Notes: generated by a model from the letters alone, not told the origin. A stretch of 64,000 nt of DNA from an uncultured Prevotellaceae bacterium (GCA_902784615.1 CACZVN010000008.1:1-64000); one strand, 5' to 3'. Shown: positions 1 through 10,076, counted from the first letter of the stretch. Translations and numbers: made by a program.

Positions 1-563
1 TGGCTCTCTACACCCCCGAACTCATCTGGTATATCCTGCCCGTCACCGCCTGGCTCCTGCTGTTGGTGATGGTGGCAATGGCGTATGTGGTGCATCGCAG
101 GAATCAAACTTATGCTTGGCCTACACTGGAGAATACGGTGCCGTCGAACCCCGCCGTCACCTTCTCCGTACCTTATACCGCCGAAGGTGTTCAGGATTTC
201 CTGGCTAACGTAAAACCTTTTGTCGAGGCATGCGAACTGGAGGATGGCATTGCTGTGGATGTGGCTCTGGAGGAACTGCTCTATGAGGTTGTGGAGTCCC
301 ATGACCAGAATACCTCCAAAGAGGATGAGACCTTCGATGTTCGTATCATCGACAAGGAAACAGCCTTAACGGTGGTGGTCAAGAGTAAGGGACCCCTACG
401 AAATCCTATTTATAAATTCTCGGACGACGAATTAATGGATATCGATGATAGCAACCTGCGGCGAGCCATCCTGTCGAGGGTGTGTAAGAACATCAACCAC
501 AAGTATATGAATGGCATCAATTGTATCTACCTGAATTACTACCGAAATGATGTCCAGACCTAA
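1..563 (+). CDS. C-terminal part of a membrane protein fused to an RsbW-like ATPase domain (partial)
   Basis: The frame is open to the left edge, so only the C-terminal end of the protein is present. What is seen begins with a hydrophobic helix (LIWYILPVTAWLLLLVMVAM, ending in HRR) that looks like the last membrane segment of a polytopic protein. About 145 soluble residues follow; they resemble the N-box half of a GHKL/HATPase_c anti-sigma kinase (DVALEELLYEVVES, then a strand-rich region). RsbW/SpoIIAB kinases phosphorylate STAS proteins, and a STAS gene lies convergently 15 bp away, with a PP2C phosphatase next to it, so a role as the kinase of a partner switch is inferred. The type of membrane domain cannot be seen; MATE- or MFS-like is possible. 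Confidence 0.6.
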   Translation, partial: ALYTPELIWYILPVTAWLLLLVMVAMAYVVHRRNQTYAWPTLENTVPSNPAVTFSVPYTAEGVQDFLANVKPFVEACELEDGIAVDVALEELLYEVVESHDQNTSKEDETFDVRIIDKETALTVVVKSKGPLRNPIYKFSDDELMDIDDSNLRRAILSRVCKNINHKYMNGINCIYLNYYRNDVQT

Positions 564-577
564 AGGACAATAAGATT

Positions 578-880
578 CTATTCAAAATCGAAGATCTTGA
601 CGAATCCTGTCAAGGAGAAGATCTTCTTGACATTGTCGTTAACGTTCCGCAGCGTCAGTTTGCCGCCGTTTGTCTTGACACTCTTCAGAATACTGAGCAG
701 GATACGTAGACCACTGGATGCAATATACGTCAGATCTTTACATTCGATGACAACATTCCCTCTCCCATTCTCCATGAGGGGTGCTAAAATAGTGTTCACT
801 TCTGCAGAAGCTGCCGTATTCAGTTCTCCGTCAAGGGTGACAAGAGTGCAGCCTTCTAATTGCTCAATCGTTGTTTTCAT
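578..880 (-). CDS. STAS-domain anti-anti-sigma factor (SpoIIAA/RsbV-like)
   Basis: A 100-residue stand-alone STAS domain. SpoIIAA-type proteins are switched by phosphorylation of a serine in a D-S-S-G-L motif; here the loop reads YIASSGLRIL (about residues 52-61), so the serine pair is kept (S55/S56) while the usual preceding Asp is Ala. It would be dephosphorylated by the PP2C phosphatase encoded immediately upstream and phosphorylated by the RsbW-like domain encoded convergently. The start lies 22 bp after the out-of-frame relic end of the phosphatase gene (903), which fits one operon: binding protein, phosphatase, STAS protein. Confidence 0.9.
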   Translation of the reverse strand: MKTTIEQLEGCTLVTLDGELNTAASAEVNTILAPLMENGRGNVVIECKDLTYIASSGLRILLSILKSVKTNGGKLTLRNVNDNVKKIFSLTGFVKIFDFE

Positions 881-902
881 TGTTGATATTTTGATTTTGT
901 GA

Positions 903-962
903 TTATTTTGTTTTAAACTTATAGTGGATGGCCAGCATGGTCAGGTCATCACTCTGTTTCCC
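903..962 (-). pseudogene. Out-of-frame relic of the PP2C C-terminus
   Basis: Reading the minus strand in the frame shifted from the phosphatase gives RPGKQSDDLTMLAIHYKFK and a stop at 903-905. This matches the terminal DDLTM metal-binding strand of PP2C/SpoIIE phosphatases, which is missing from the annotated frame. It ends 22 bp before the STAS start, as expected of the original gene end. Confidence 0.75.
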
Positions 963-2806
963 TGGCCGTCTTGTGCTTCTGTCAGTCCATCGGTATACAA
1001 GAAAAGCAGTGTGTCTTCTGGCATCTGATATTCCTGGAGACAATATTCATTGTCGCTGAACGTACCGACAGGTAAGTCTGGATCACCTGTCAGTAGTGTG
1101 ACACCATTACCTACAAGATAAGGCATATCGTGTCCGGCATTACAGTAGTTTAATTGGCCTGTATGCAGATCGAGCACCCCAAGGAAGAATGTCACGAACA
1201 TGTTGGAGTCATTACCTTCGGCCATTGCCTCATTGATGAGTGAGACAATCTTCTCTGGACGACTCTCATGACCAGCCACATTACGGAATAAGCTACGCGT
1301 CATAGCCATCACCAAGGAGGCAGGTATTCCTTTACCAGAGACATCACCGATGCAGAAGAACAGCTTTTCGTCACGAATGAAGAAATCGAAAAGGTCACCG
1401 CCTACCTCTTTGGCTGATGTTAATTGTCCATAAATGTCGATATCGTCACGGTCTGGATAGGGTGGGAACAACTTCGGCAACATAGACATCTGTATATCTT
1501 TGGCTGCATTCAGCTCACCCTCAATACGACCCTTGGCTGCGTTCACGTGCTTCAGTTCCTCCATCTGCTCCATCAGTGAAGTCTGCATTATCGCAAACGA
1601 GTCATGCAGGCGTTTCATCTCGTCGTGTGATTCGATCTGGGGCAACGAAGCTTTCAGGTTGCCTTGGGCAATCTCATCGGCAGACTTGGCAAAAAGGGCC
1701 AATGGCTTGGTAACTCGTTTTAAGATATGACGACATACAAAGAACAGTATCACCAGTCCTATCAGCATAATAGCCACAACAATACCTCCAAAGATCATCG
1801 AGCGAGTGAAGATGAGCTTAGCAGGAATCACAGTAGCCATCGACCAGCCTGTACGCTCTATCGGCGCATAGCTGATGTAGAACTTGGTGCCGTCACGATT
1901 GATGGCTTCCATACCCGATTTGCCGTCAATCATCTCATAGCCTATATGGTCATCAATCGTGTCAGGAGTCTCCTCTGCATAGATAAAATAGCTTTCGTTT
2001 AGGATACGATCCCGCAAAGGGTGGGTAATATAAGTGCCACCCTTACCCATAATGTAGGTATATGCATGGTGATAGAAGAAGGTGCTGTCACCCTCCATGA
2101 CAGCTCGCATGGCCTCATTCTCTTCGTCTTTAATATTCAGCACACGCTGATTGAAATCAAGGTCGCTTTTCGTCACAAGTTCTGTAAGCCACTCTAATGC
2201 CACGTCAGCAGTGATAATGGCAAAGATGTTACCCGAGCCATCATAGAGCGGATGTGAATACGTGGTCATCATCTGTTCGCCACCCCCCTTATCATAATAA
2301 GGCTCACTCCAGTAATTACGCTTCAGGAGTTTGGGAATGAGATACCAATCCATATAATGATACTCATAGTCACTGTTGCCGAGCTGCTTGGTGAGAACCG
2401 TTGAGTCGATATCGCGATAGGCGTATGGAGAGAATTGTTTACCCTTCTGAGGAAAGTAGTTGGGCTCGAAAGCCACCGCGGAACCAATGATATTGGGGTT
2501 CAGTTCCAGCAAGCGACGGACGACACTATACATCTTATCCGGGTTTGAGAGTGAATTCTCTACCTCTGGAATGGTATTTGCTACCGCAACTTCCACGGCT
2601 ACAAGGACACTATTGATATACTGGTTGGCAACATCCATGCGGCTCTGCACATTTTCTTTCGTTCCCATCAGAACAGCCGACGAACTGATATACGACACAA
2701 TCAATGCGGTAATAACTGTAACAGTCATCACCGTAAGCATCACCCAAACGGTAAGTCTGGCGTAAAGGGAGTGGAAAGTGGGAAGTGAAAAACGGAATGG
2801 ACTCAT
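941..2806 (-). CDS. Cache-HAMP-PP2C (SpoIIE-type) membrane phosphatase, 3' end truncated by a frameshifting deletion
   Basis: A 621-residue sensor phosphatase: TM helix 17-41, extracytoplasmic dCache-like sensor about 50-330 (YWSEPYYDKGGGEQMMTTYS), second TM 337-358, HAMP 359-411, short coiled coil, then PP2C/SpoIIE about 430 onward with metal-site motifs GGD (469-471), GDVSGKG (487-493) and YTDGLTEA (604-611). The family normally continues about 45 residues to a D-D-L-T-M strand that supplies a metal-binding Asp. Here the frame stops just after TEAQDGQGNRVMT, but the expected tail QSDDLTMLAIHYK is still present in another frame (stop at 903-905). About 115 nt seem to be deleted relative to the TPR-type paralogue at 6034. 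The start overlaps the binding-protein stop (ATGA). Activity is therefore doubtful. Confidence 0.85.
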   Translation of the reverse strand: MSPFRFSLPTFHSLYARLTVWVMLTVMTVTVITALIVSYISSSAVLMGTKENVQSRMDVANQYINSVLVAVEVAVANTIPEVENSLSNPDKMYSVVRRLLELNPNIIGSAVAFEPNYFPQKGKQFSPYAYRDIDSTVLTKQLGNSDYEYHYMDWYLIPKLLKRNYWSEPYYDKGGGEQMMTTYSHPLYDGSGNIFAIITADVALEWLTELVTKSDLDFNQRVLNIKDEENEAMRAVMEGDSTFFYHHAYTYIMGKGGTYITHPLRDRILNESYFIYAEETPDTIDDHIGYEMIDGKSGMEAINRDGTKFYISYAPIERTGWSMATVIPAKLIFTRSMIFGGIVVAIMLIGLVILFFVCRHILKRVTKPLALFAKSADEIAQGNLKASLPQIESHDEMKRLHDSFAIMQTSLMEQMEELKHVNAAKGRIEGELNAAKDIQMSMLPKLFPPYPDRDDIDIYGQLTSAKEVGGDLFDFFIRDEKLFFCIGDVSGKGIPASLVMAMTRSLFRNVAGHESRPEKIVSLINEAMAEGNDSNMFVTFFLGVLDLHTGQLNYCNAGHDMPYLVGNGVTLLTGDPDLPVGTFSDNEYCLQEYQMPEDTLLFLYTDGLTEAQDGQGNRVMT

Positions 2807-3753
2807 GGCTGCGTAATTTGCTGATAAGTAATCGGTTTCTTTATAATACTTCCCTCATAGAGAATACGGCTGGTAAGCTCAAACGCCTGGGGATCCAGTC
2901 GGTAAGTACGTTTACCTGTCTTCGGATCGGTGAGCAGCCTGAGGCACTCCTCCAACATCCATCGCTGAGCGTAGACATTAGAGGGAACATTATTTTGGCG
3001 CATATATAACATCACGAGATCAAGCGTCTCCTCAGGATGCTGAGCAGCCCATTCCCAGCCTCTACGGGTGGCTTCAGCAAACTTCAAGACTTCCTCCCGA
3101 TGGTTCTTAAAGAAGTCCTTCGTCACATAAAGCCCATCCTCAGGCACATTATAGCCTATATCCCGTAGATATATTATCTGCTCTTTTTTCAGTCGCTGTC
3201 CAGCAGCCTTCAACTGGAAGTATTCATTATAACTCATGGCCAGTGTGGCATCAATGGCACCCGAAAGGTAGAGATTGGCATGGGATATAAAGGGTACCCA
3301 GTCAATATCGAGATGGGTTTTCCTCCCTATGGCGACGACAAACATGGAAGCTCCTGTCCTGAAATGACCAACACGCTTGCCGTTCAGGCTATTAAGACCC
3401 TTCAATGGCTGATGGGAGATAACCATCAAACCGCTCTGCTGGAAATACTGCAGCACATTCACCAGTTGACTTCCATCGTCCATCATCTCCAAAGCCGATG
3501 CCAACTGAAGTGACACAAGATGGCTCTCCCCGCTCTTCAGACGATTGGCGTTTGTATTGGAGGCTGTAGGATGCTTGATGACCACTTTCAGTCCTGCATC
3601 CTTGAAATAGCCCATTGCTTCAGCCACATAAAAACCGGCAAACTGTGCCTGGGCCGTCCAAGTGGGTGTGTAAACCAACTCCGTCTGGGCGCATACAGAC
3701 ATTCTGAATGGAAAAAACATCAGAACGGTTATCATCAAAAATACCCTTCTCAT
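2803..3753 (-). CDS. NMT1/THI5-like periplasmic binding protein
   Basis: A solute-binding protein of about 316 residues with an N-terminal signal peptide (MRRVFLMITVLMFFPFRMSV, cleavage near CAQ). The mature part begins LVYTPTWTAQAQFAGFYVAE, the typical start of the NMT1/THI5 family, which binds thiamine pyrimidine precursors, alkanesulfonates or related ligands in ABC importers. No ABC permease or ATPase is nearby; the gene instead overlaps the sensor phosphatase by 4 bp (ATGA). It may therefore present a ligand to the phosphatase sensor domain rather than feed a transporter (inference). The ATG at 3753 is preferred over an upstream TTG, since a TAAATTTG -7-like box (3776-3783) lies just upstream. 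Confidence 0.8.
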   Translation of the reverse strand: MRRVFLMITVLMFFPFRMSVCAQTELVYTPTWTAQAQFAGFYVAEAMGYFKDAGLKVVIKHPTASNTNANRLKSGESHLVSLQLASALEMMDDGSQLVNVLQYFQQSGLMVISHQPLKGLNSLNGKRVGHFRTGASMFVVAIGRKTHLDIDWVPFISHANLYLSGAIDATLAMSYNEYFQLKAAGQRLKKEQIIYLRDIGYNVPEDGLYVTKDFFKNHREEVLKFAEATRRGWEWAAQHPEETLDLVMLYMRQNNVPSNVYAQRWMLEECLRLLTDPKTGKRTYRLDPQAFELTSRILYEGSIIKKPITYQQITQP

Positions 3754-3863
3754 AAGTTTTTGCACATTTTGTGGGCAAATTTACAAAAAAAATCTAATTT
3801 ACGTTTCATTTTAAATAACTTTTTCTGTTACTTACAGAAAACCCCTCCTTTTAATCCGAAAAA

Positions 3864-3895
3864 TTTCGTTATCTACGCTTTTTTTGATAACTTTG
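3864..3895 (+). promoter_or_regulatory. Bacteroidetes-type promoter of the suf genes
   Basis: A -7 element TAACTTTG at 3888-3895 is preceded, after 20 bp, by TTTC (3864-3867), close to the TTTG -33 consensus. It lies 21 bp before the sufC start and shows that sufC begins its own transcript. Confidence 0.6.
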
Positions 3896-3916
3896 CACCC
3901 TGAAAACAAATAGACG

Positions 3917-4671
<755 letters not shown>

Positions 4672-4672
<1 letters not shown>

Positions 4673-6027
4673 TGGCTAGTGAACAGCAATACATAGATCT
4701 CTACGAACAGGCTCGGCAGATGGTTTTCGACCATGCGCCAGAGGCGATGAATGCTGTACGCGATCAGGCTTTCGAGGACTTCAAGGCCCAAGGCTTCCCG
4801 TCGAAACGGGTGGAGCGCTATAAATACACCGACCTCCAGAAACTCTTCGCCCCTGATTATGGTGTGAACATCAATCGTCTTGAAATCCCTGTCGATCCTT
4901 ATGAGGCCTTCCATTGCGATGTGCCCAACTTAAGTACAAGTCTGTATTTCGTAGTCAACGATGCCTTCTATCATAAAGTACAGCCTCAGGTGCATTTACC
5001 TGAAGGTGTCATCGTAGGCTCTCTCAGGGATAATCCTGGTTTCATCGCAAAATACTATGCTCGTTTGGCCAAGACCAGTGAGGATGCTGTGACGGCACTT
5101 AACACGATGCTGGCACAGGATGGTCTGTTGGTGTATGTGCCTAAAAATGTCAAGGTGGATCGTGCCATTCAGGTCATCAATATCCTGAAGGCCACACCTC
5201 AGAATGCCCAGCGCCAGGTGCCCGATCTGATGGTGAACCGTCGAGTGCTCATTGTGCTCGAAGAGGGTGCCGAGATCAAGATGCTTTTCTGTGATCATGC
5301 CGCTGATGATAAGAATTTCCTTGCTACGCAGGTCATCGAGGCCTATGTAGGCGATAATGCCTCGCTCGATCTCTATTGTCTCGAAGAGACCCACGCTAAG
5401 AATGTCCGCGTGAGCAATGTCTATATCGATCAACAAGCCAACAGTCGTGTGAATCATAATGTCATCACACTCCACAATGGTACAACGCGTAACAAGCTCG
5501 ACCTCACTTTCTCAGGCGAGGGTGCCGAATGTGCCTGCTATGGTTGTGTGATTGCCGACAAGCAACAGCATGTCGATAACAACACACTCATCGTCCACAA
5601 GGTGCCCCATTGCACCAGCAACGAACTCTATAAATACGTGCTCGATGACCAGGCTGTAGGCGCTTTTGCTGGACGGGTGCTGGTGGAACATGGTGCCCAG
5701 AAGACCACCTCACAGATGACCAACCAGAATCTGACGGCAACACGTGAGGCTCATATGTTCACCCAACCCATGCTCGAGATCTATGCTGATGACGTGAAAT
5801 GTGCCCACGGCTCTACTGTCGGTCAACTCAATGACGCGGCTCTTTTCTACATGCGCCAGCGTGGCATCTCCCTTGATGAGGCCAAACTCTTGCTGCAGAA
5901 TGCCTTTATCAACGAAGTCATCGACCACATGCAGCTCGAACCCCTCCGCGACCGTCTTCACTATCTCGTGGAGAAACGCTTCCGAGGCGAGCTCAACAAA
6001 TGTGAAGGCTGCAAACTATGTAAATAA
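4672..6027 (+). CDS. sufD: SufD, SUF scaffold subunit
   Basis: A 451-residue SufB/SufD-family protein with the characteristic right-handed beta-helix core and the C-terminal stretch around MLEIYADDVKCAHGSTVGQL, containing the conserved Cys and His near the SufB-SufD interface. SufD forms the scaffold with SufB and SufC. Coupled to sufC by a one-base overlap and followed 6 bp later by the TPR-phosphatase gene. The last nine residues contain three cysteines (KCEGCKLCK, C-x2-C-x2-C). The absence of the SufB-specific cysteines and the gene order favour SufD over SufB. Confidence 0.93.
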
Positions 6028-6033
6028 TGAAAT

Positions 6034-8112
6034 ATGAGGAGGATTACGCGATTTATTCCCTTTGCTGTCATACTGTTCTTTGTGGCAGCGTCATGCGATA
6101 GGGTCTTGATGCGGGAGCCGCAGGCCAGTGTGGCTGATAGTATCATCTTCGACATCGGCACCCATAAGGAGTATGAGCGCATGCGCGAAGTGACTGACAG
6201 CCTGGAGATGGAAGGGAAACTGTCTGCCATCGATGCCAACCGCTGGCGAGGGGTGTCCTACTACCGTCAGGGCCAGTACCTGATGGCTGAGGTATGCTAC
6301 AGAAAGGCGCTCAATTGTGAGGTGAAGACGGCGTTGGACCAGCTGAGCTATAACAAATCGGCCCGTCGTCTGTCAGAACTCCTGCTCGTCCGTGGCGACT
6401 ATGAGGGTTCGCTCATGGTGGCCATGCCTGCTGTGGCCAAGATGGAGGAATCGGGCATCGGTTCCGATATCGACTATGCGATTCTCCTGAATAATATCGG
6501 CTGCTGCCAACTGAATCTGGGGCGCGACAAGGAGGCCAACGAGAGTTTCCTGACGGCCCGTGAGCATTATGCCGCACGCTGGCAGTCGGATACGACGGGT
6601 CGAGGCTTCCAGGAAGCCGTCATCGGCACGGTCTATACCAGTATGGCTTATATCAATACCAAACGCTACGCCGAGTCTATCTACTGGATCGACCGTACGG
6701 AGATGCTGTTAGGCAAGTATAAGCAGAAACCAGACGCGCGACGGGAGTATTTCGACGAGTATCAGGGTCGTATAGAGATCATGCGGGCTGTGGCCTTGCA
6801 GGGCCTCCATAAGGAGGGAGAGGCGTCGAAGGCCTATCAGGCTTTCCTCCAGACCAACTATTCCAAGACGGGCGCCGGAAAGATCAATGCCAACGACTAT
6901 CTGGTGGCTGCCCACCGCTATGCGGAGGCAGCTGATAATTACCGCTATCTGGACAAGACACTGAGCGATTGGGGCATGGAACTGACGCTCGACAACATCC
7001 AACTCTATCTGTTGCCCAAATACCATGCGAATGCCGAGGCAGGAAGGCTCGACTCCGCCAAGTTTATCGGCAACCAGATACTCACCATGCTCGACTCTGC
7101 CATCACGGATCAGAAGAACAGTACGACTGTTGAGTTGGCCACGATCTATAACACCCAGCAGAAAGAGGCTGAGATTGCTAAGCAGCACGAGGACCTGATC
7201 CGTACGCGACTGATCGGTACGGGGGTGGCACTGGCGTTGGCATTCGTGTTCTTCTTGATCTACACCTTACACCGCCGTGCTGCCACTCATCGTCTGGCAG
7301 CCGCTCACCAGAAGTTGCAGGTGGCCTACGACCAGTTGGAGGAGACCACCGCTCAGAAGGAGCGTATGGCCAGTGAACTGCGTATCGCCCGCGATATCCA
7401 GATGTCGATGGTGCCTAGTCGTTTCCCCGTGATGGACGACTTCGACCTGTATGCCTCGATGACGCCTGCCAAGGAGGTGGGAGGCGACCTTTACGGCTAT
7501 CTCCTGATAGGTCCAGCGGAAAACCCGGAGGTGCCCGATTTGTTCTATTTCTGTATTGGCGACGTGTCAGGCAAGGGTGTGCCCGCCTCTCTGTTCATGG
7601 CCCAGGCCACCCGCCTGTTCCGTACGCTCGCCACCCAACGGATGATGCCTGCTGAGATGGCCACGCGCATGAATGCGGCCCTCTCCGGAGAAGACAATGA
7701 ACACGGTATGTTCGTGACGATGTTCATCGGCCTGGTGAACATGGCCACAGGTCATCTCGATTTCTGTAATGCAGGTCATAATCCCCCCGTGTTGAAAGAT
7801 GGTTCCAACGTTGCCTTCATCGAGATGCTGCCCAATGCACCTATTGGTCTTTGGCCGGGACTGGAGTTTGAGGGCGAGGAGATCGACACCATCAAGGGCA
7901 AGTCGCTCTTTATCTATACCGATGGCCTGAACGAGGCCGAGAACCGTCAGCAGGAGCAGTTTGGCGATGATCGTCTGCTCGGAATCCTGAGCACCACGCG
8001 TTTCGATAGTGCCCATCATGTCATTGATCATCTGCGTGAGGAGGTGGAGAAGTTCCGCGATGGTGCAGAGCCTAACGACGACCTGACGATGATGTGTCTG
8101 AAAGCCAAATAA
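6034..8112 (+). CDS. TPR-membrane-PP2C (SpoIIE-type) phosphatase, possible lipoprotein N-terminus
   Basis: A 692-residue protein: hydrophobic N-terminus ending in a lipobox-like AASC (C21), extracytoplasmic TPR-like helical repeats about 60-380, a TM helix 393-412, a coiled coil 413-450, and a complete PP2C/SpoIIE domain 450-692 with GGD 483-485, GDVSGKG 509-515 and NDDLTM 681-686. It probably dephosphorylates a STAS protein; the one at 578-880 is the only STAS gene in view. It is inserted between sufD (6 bp) and sufS (13 bp) on the same strand, so it is co-transcribed with Fe-S assembly genes. No suf role is known for this family; the link is positional only. It is the intact counterpart of the damaged phosphatase at 941. 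Confidence 0.88.
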   Translation: MRRITRFIPFAVILFFVAASCDRVLMREPQASVADSIIFDIGTHKEYERMREVTDSLEMEGKLSAIDANRWRGVSYYRQGQYLMAEVCYRKALNCEVKTALDQLSYNKSARRLSELLLVRGDYEGSLMVAMPAVAKMEESGIGSDIDYAILLNNIGCCQLNLGRDKEANESFLTAREHYAARWQSDTTGRGFQEAVIGTVYTSMAYINTKRYAESIYWIDRTEMLLGKYKQKPDARREYFDEYQGRIEIMRAVALQGLHKEGEASKAYQAFLQTNYSKTGAGKINANDYLVAAHRYAEAADNYRYLDKTLSDWGMELTLDNIQLYLLPKYHANAEAGRLDSAKFIGNQILTMLDSAITDQKNSTTVELATIYNTQQKEAEIAKQHEDLIRTRLIGTGVALALAFVFFLIYTLHRRAATHRLAAAHQKLQVAYDQLEETTAQKERMASELRIARDIQMSMVPSRFPVMDDFDLYASMTPAKEVGGDLYGYLLIGPAENPEVPDLFYFCIGDVSGKGVPASLFMAQATRLFRTLATQRMMPAEMATRMNAALSGEDNEHGMFVTMFIGLVNMATGHLDFCNAGHNPPVLKDGSNVAFIEMLPNAPIGLWPGLEFEGEEIDTIKGKSLFIYTDGLNEAENRQQEQFGDDRLLGILSTTRFDSAHHVIDHLREEVEKFRDGAEPNDDLTMMCLKAK

Positions 8113-8125
8113 TGAAGTTGCGTTT

Positions 8126-9343
8126 ATGAATACTTACGATATCAATCAGCTGCGGGAGGATTTCCCGATATTAGACCGCGAGGTATATGGCAAACCGCTC
8201 GTGTATCTCGACAATGCCGCCACCACGCAGAAGCCGTTGTGTGTGCTCGATGCCATGTGTGATGAATATCTCAATGTGAATGCCAATGTGCATCGCGGTG
8301 TGCATTACCTCTCCCAACAGGCGACGGATCTGCATGAGGCGGCCCGTGAGACGGTGCGTGCGTTTATCAATGCAGAAAAAATCGAGGAAATTGTTTTTAC
8401 GAGAGGCACGACGGAGGCCATCAATCTCGTGGCTTCATCGTTCTGTGAGAGTCAGATGCAACCTGGCGACGAGGTGATTGTCACGGAGATGGAGCACCAC
8501 TCGAACATTGTCAGTTGGCAACTTCAGGCGATGAAACGGGGCATTGTGGTGAAGCATCTGCCCATCACAGATGACGGCCAACTCTGTCTGGATCAACTGG
8601 AACCGATGATCTCAGAGAAGACTAAGATCATCAGTGTAGCGCATGTGAGCAACGTATTGGGAACGGTGAATCCTGTCGATGAAATCGTGAAGATTGCTCA
8701 TGTCCACGGCATCCCCGTGTTAGTCGATGGCGCCCAGAGTGCACCGCATTTCAAGATCGATGTTCAGGCCATGGATTGTGACTTCTTCGCCTTCAGCGGT
8801 CATAAGATGTACGGACCTACGGGCATCGGCGTGCTGTATGGCAAGGAGGAATGGCTGGAGAAACTGCCCCCCTATCAGGGTGGCGGTGAGATGATCGACA
8901 AGGTGACGTGGGAGCGTACCACCTTTGAGCGTCTGCCTTTTAAGTTCGAGGCGGGTACGCCAGACTACGTCGCCACCCACGGACTGGCCAAGGCCATCGA
9001 ATATATCGATTCCATCGGCTTCGAAGCCATCCAGCAGCATGAGCAGGCACTCACCCGCTATTGCATGGAACAGCTTCAGACCATCCCCGATATCCACATC
9101 TACGGCCCCATTGAGCGCGACGCTGTCGTCTCGTTCAACGTCGGCTCTATCCACCACCTCGACATGGGCACCCTTCTCGACCGTCTGGGAATTGCCGTAC
9201 GCACGGGCCATCACTGCGCCCAGCCCCTGATGGATCGTCTGGGCATCTCCGGTACCGTCCGCGCCTCGTTTGCCCTCTATAACACCAAGGAAGAGATCGA
9301 TACCCTCGTAGCCGGCATCCGCCGTGTCGCCCAAATGTTTTAA
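8126..9343 (+). CDS. sufS: SufS, cysteine desulfurase (group II)
   Basis: A PLP enzyme of 405 residues that converts cysteine to alanine and a persulfide for Fe-S cluster assembly. The PLP lysine is K227 in FSGHKMYGPTGIG, the catalytic cysteine is C364 in RTGHHCAQPL, and the EMEHHSN and DGAQS motifs for PLP contacts are present. The short RTGHHC loop is typical of SufS rather than IscS. Last gene of the suf group; it lies 13 bp after the phosphatase gene and no SufE or SufU gene is seen beside it. Confidence 0.96.
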   Translation: MNTYDINQLREDFPILDREVYGKPLVYLDNAATTQKPLCVLDAMCDEYLNVNANVHRGVHYLSQQATDLHEAARETVRAFINAEKIEEIVFTRGTTEAINLVASSFCESQMQPGDEVIVTEMEHHSNIVSWQLQAMKRGIVVKHLPITDDGQLCLDQLEPMISEKTKIISVAHVSNVLGTVNPVDEIVKIAHVHGIPVLVDGAQSAPHFKIDVQAMDCDFFAFSGHKMYGPTGIGVLYGKEEWLEKLPPYQGGGEMIDKVTWERTTFERLPFKFEAGTPDYVATHGLAKAIEYIDSIGFEAIQQHEQALTRYCMEQLQTIPDIHIYGPIERDAVVSFNVGSIHHLDMGTLLDRLGIAVRTGHHCAQPLMDRLGISGTVRASFALYNTKEEIDTLVAGIRRVAQMF

Positions 9344-9423
9344 TGTTTAATCCTTATTGTTTAATCCTTATTGTTTAATCCTTATTGTTTAATCTTTAAT
9401 GTTTAATCTTTAATGTTTAATGT
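9344..9423 (+). repeat. 14-bp tandem repeat upstream of rnhB
   Basis: Five head-to-tail 14-bp units, three TGTTTAATCCTTAT (9344, 9358, 9372) and two TGTTTAATCTTTAA (9386, 9400), then a partial sixth from 9414 that contains the rnhB start codon. Copy number could vary by slippage and would change the leader length of rnhB. The same TTTAATGTTTAA wording appears before rpsT (about 36040-36068) and murE (about 49150-49182). Confidence 0.9.
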
Positions 9424-10046
9424 TAAGCAGTCATTATTACGAAGGTAAGATTGAGGCTGGTTGCGACGAGGCTGGGCGCGGCTGTCTGGCAGGAAGTGTC
9501 TATGCAGCGGCGGTGATTCTGCCCGAAGACTATCAGAACGATCTGCTCAACGACTCGAAGCAGTTGACGGAGAAGCGGCGCTATGAATTGCGTGAGATCA
9601 TCCAGCGTGATGCCGTGGCCTGGGCGGTGGGTATCGTCACGCCTGAAGAGATCGACAAGATCAATATCCTCAACGCCTCGATCCTCGCCATGCATCGTGC
9701 TCTCGACCAACTCCAAGTGCGTCCCGAGGCCGTTATCATTGATGGCAACCGCTTCAAGCCTTATAAGGATCCTGCTGATGGCAAGCCCTTGCCCCATACC
9801 ACCATCGTCAAGGGCGACGGCAAGTATCTCTCCATAGCCGCTGCGAGTATCCTCGCGAAGACCTACCGTGATGACTACATGAACGACCTCGCAAAGGAAT
9901 ACCCCCAATACGACTGGCTTTCCAACAAGGGCTACCCCACGAAGAAGCACCGTGATGCCATCCGCCAGTACGGCATCACACCCTATCACCGCAAGAGCTA
10001 TAATCTCTTGGGTGATGGGCAGTTGAGCCTCGATTTCGGCGAGTGA
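9420..10046 (+). CDS. rnhB: Ribonuclease HII
   Basis: A 208-residue type 2 RNase H that cleaves the RNA strand of RNA-DNA hybrids and starts removal of single ribonucleotides from DNA. The first catalytic motif is CDEAGRG (D16, E17), followed by [11 protein letters not shown] and the later active-site Asp in VIIDGNRF. Length is normal for the family. The ATG at 9420 is the only good start and lies inside the last copy of the 14-bp tandem repeat. It could be read through from sufS, 76 bp upstream. Confidence 0.95.
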   Translation: MLSSHYYEGKIEAGCDEAGRGCLAGSVYAAAVILPEDYQNDLLNDSKQLTEKRRYELREIIQRDAVAWAVGIVTPEEIDKINILNASILAMHRALDQLQVRPEAVIIDGNRFKPYKDPADGKPLPHTTIVKGDGKYLSIAAASILAKTYRDDYMNDLAKEYPQYDWLSNKGYPTKKHRDAIRQYGITPYHRKSYNLLGDGQLSLDFGE

Positions 10047-10076
10047 ATATTCCGTTACTTCTTTAGCACCTTCTTT

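Noticed and set aside
9344-9423. Possible CRISPR-like array
   Set aside because: The units are 14 bp with no spacers; a plain tandem repeat.
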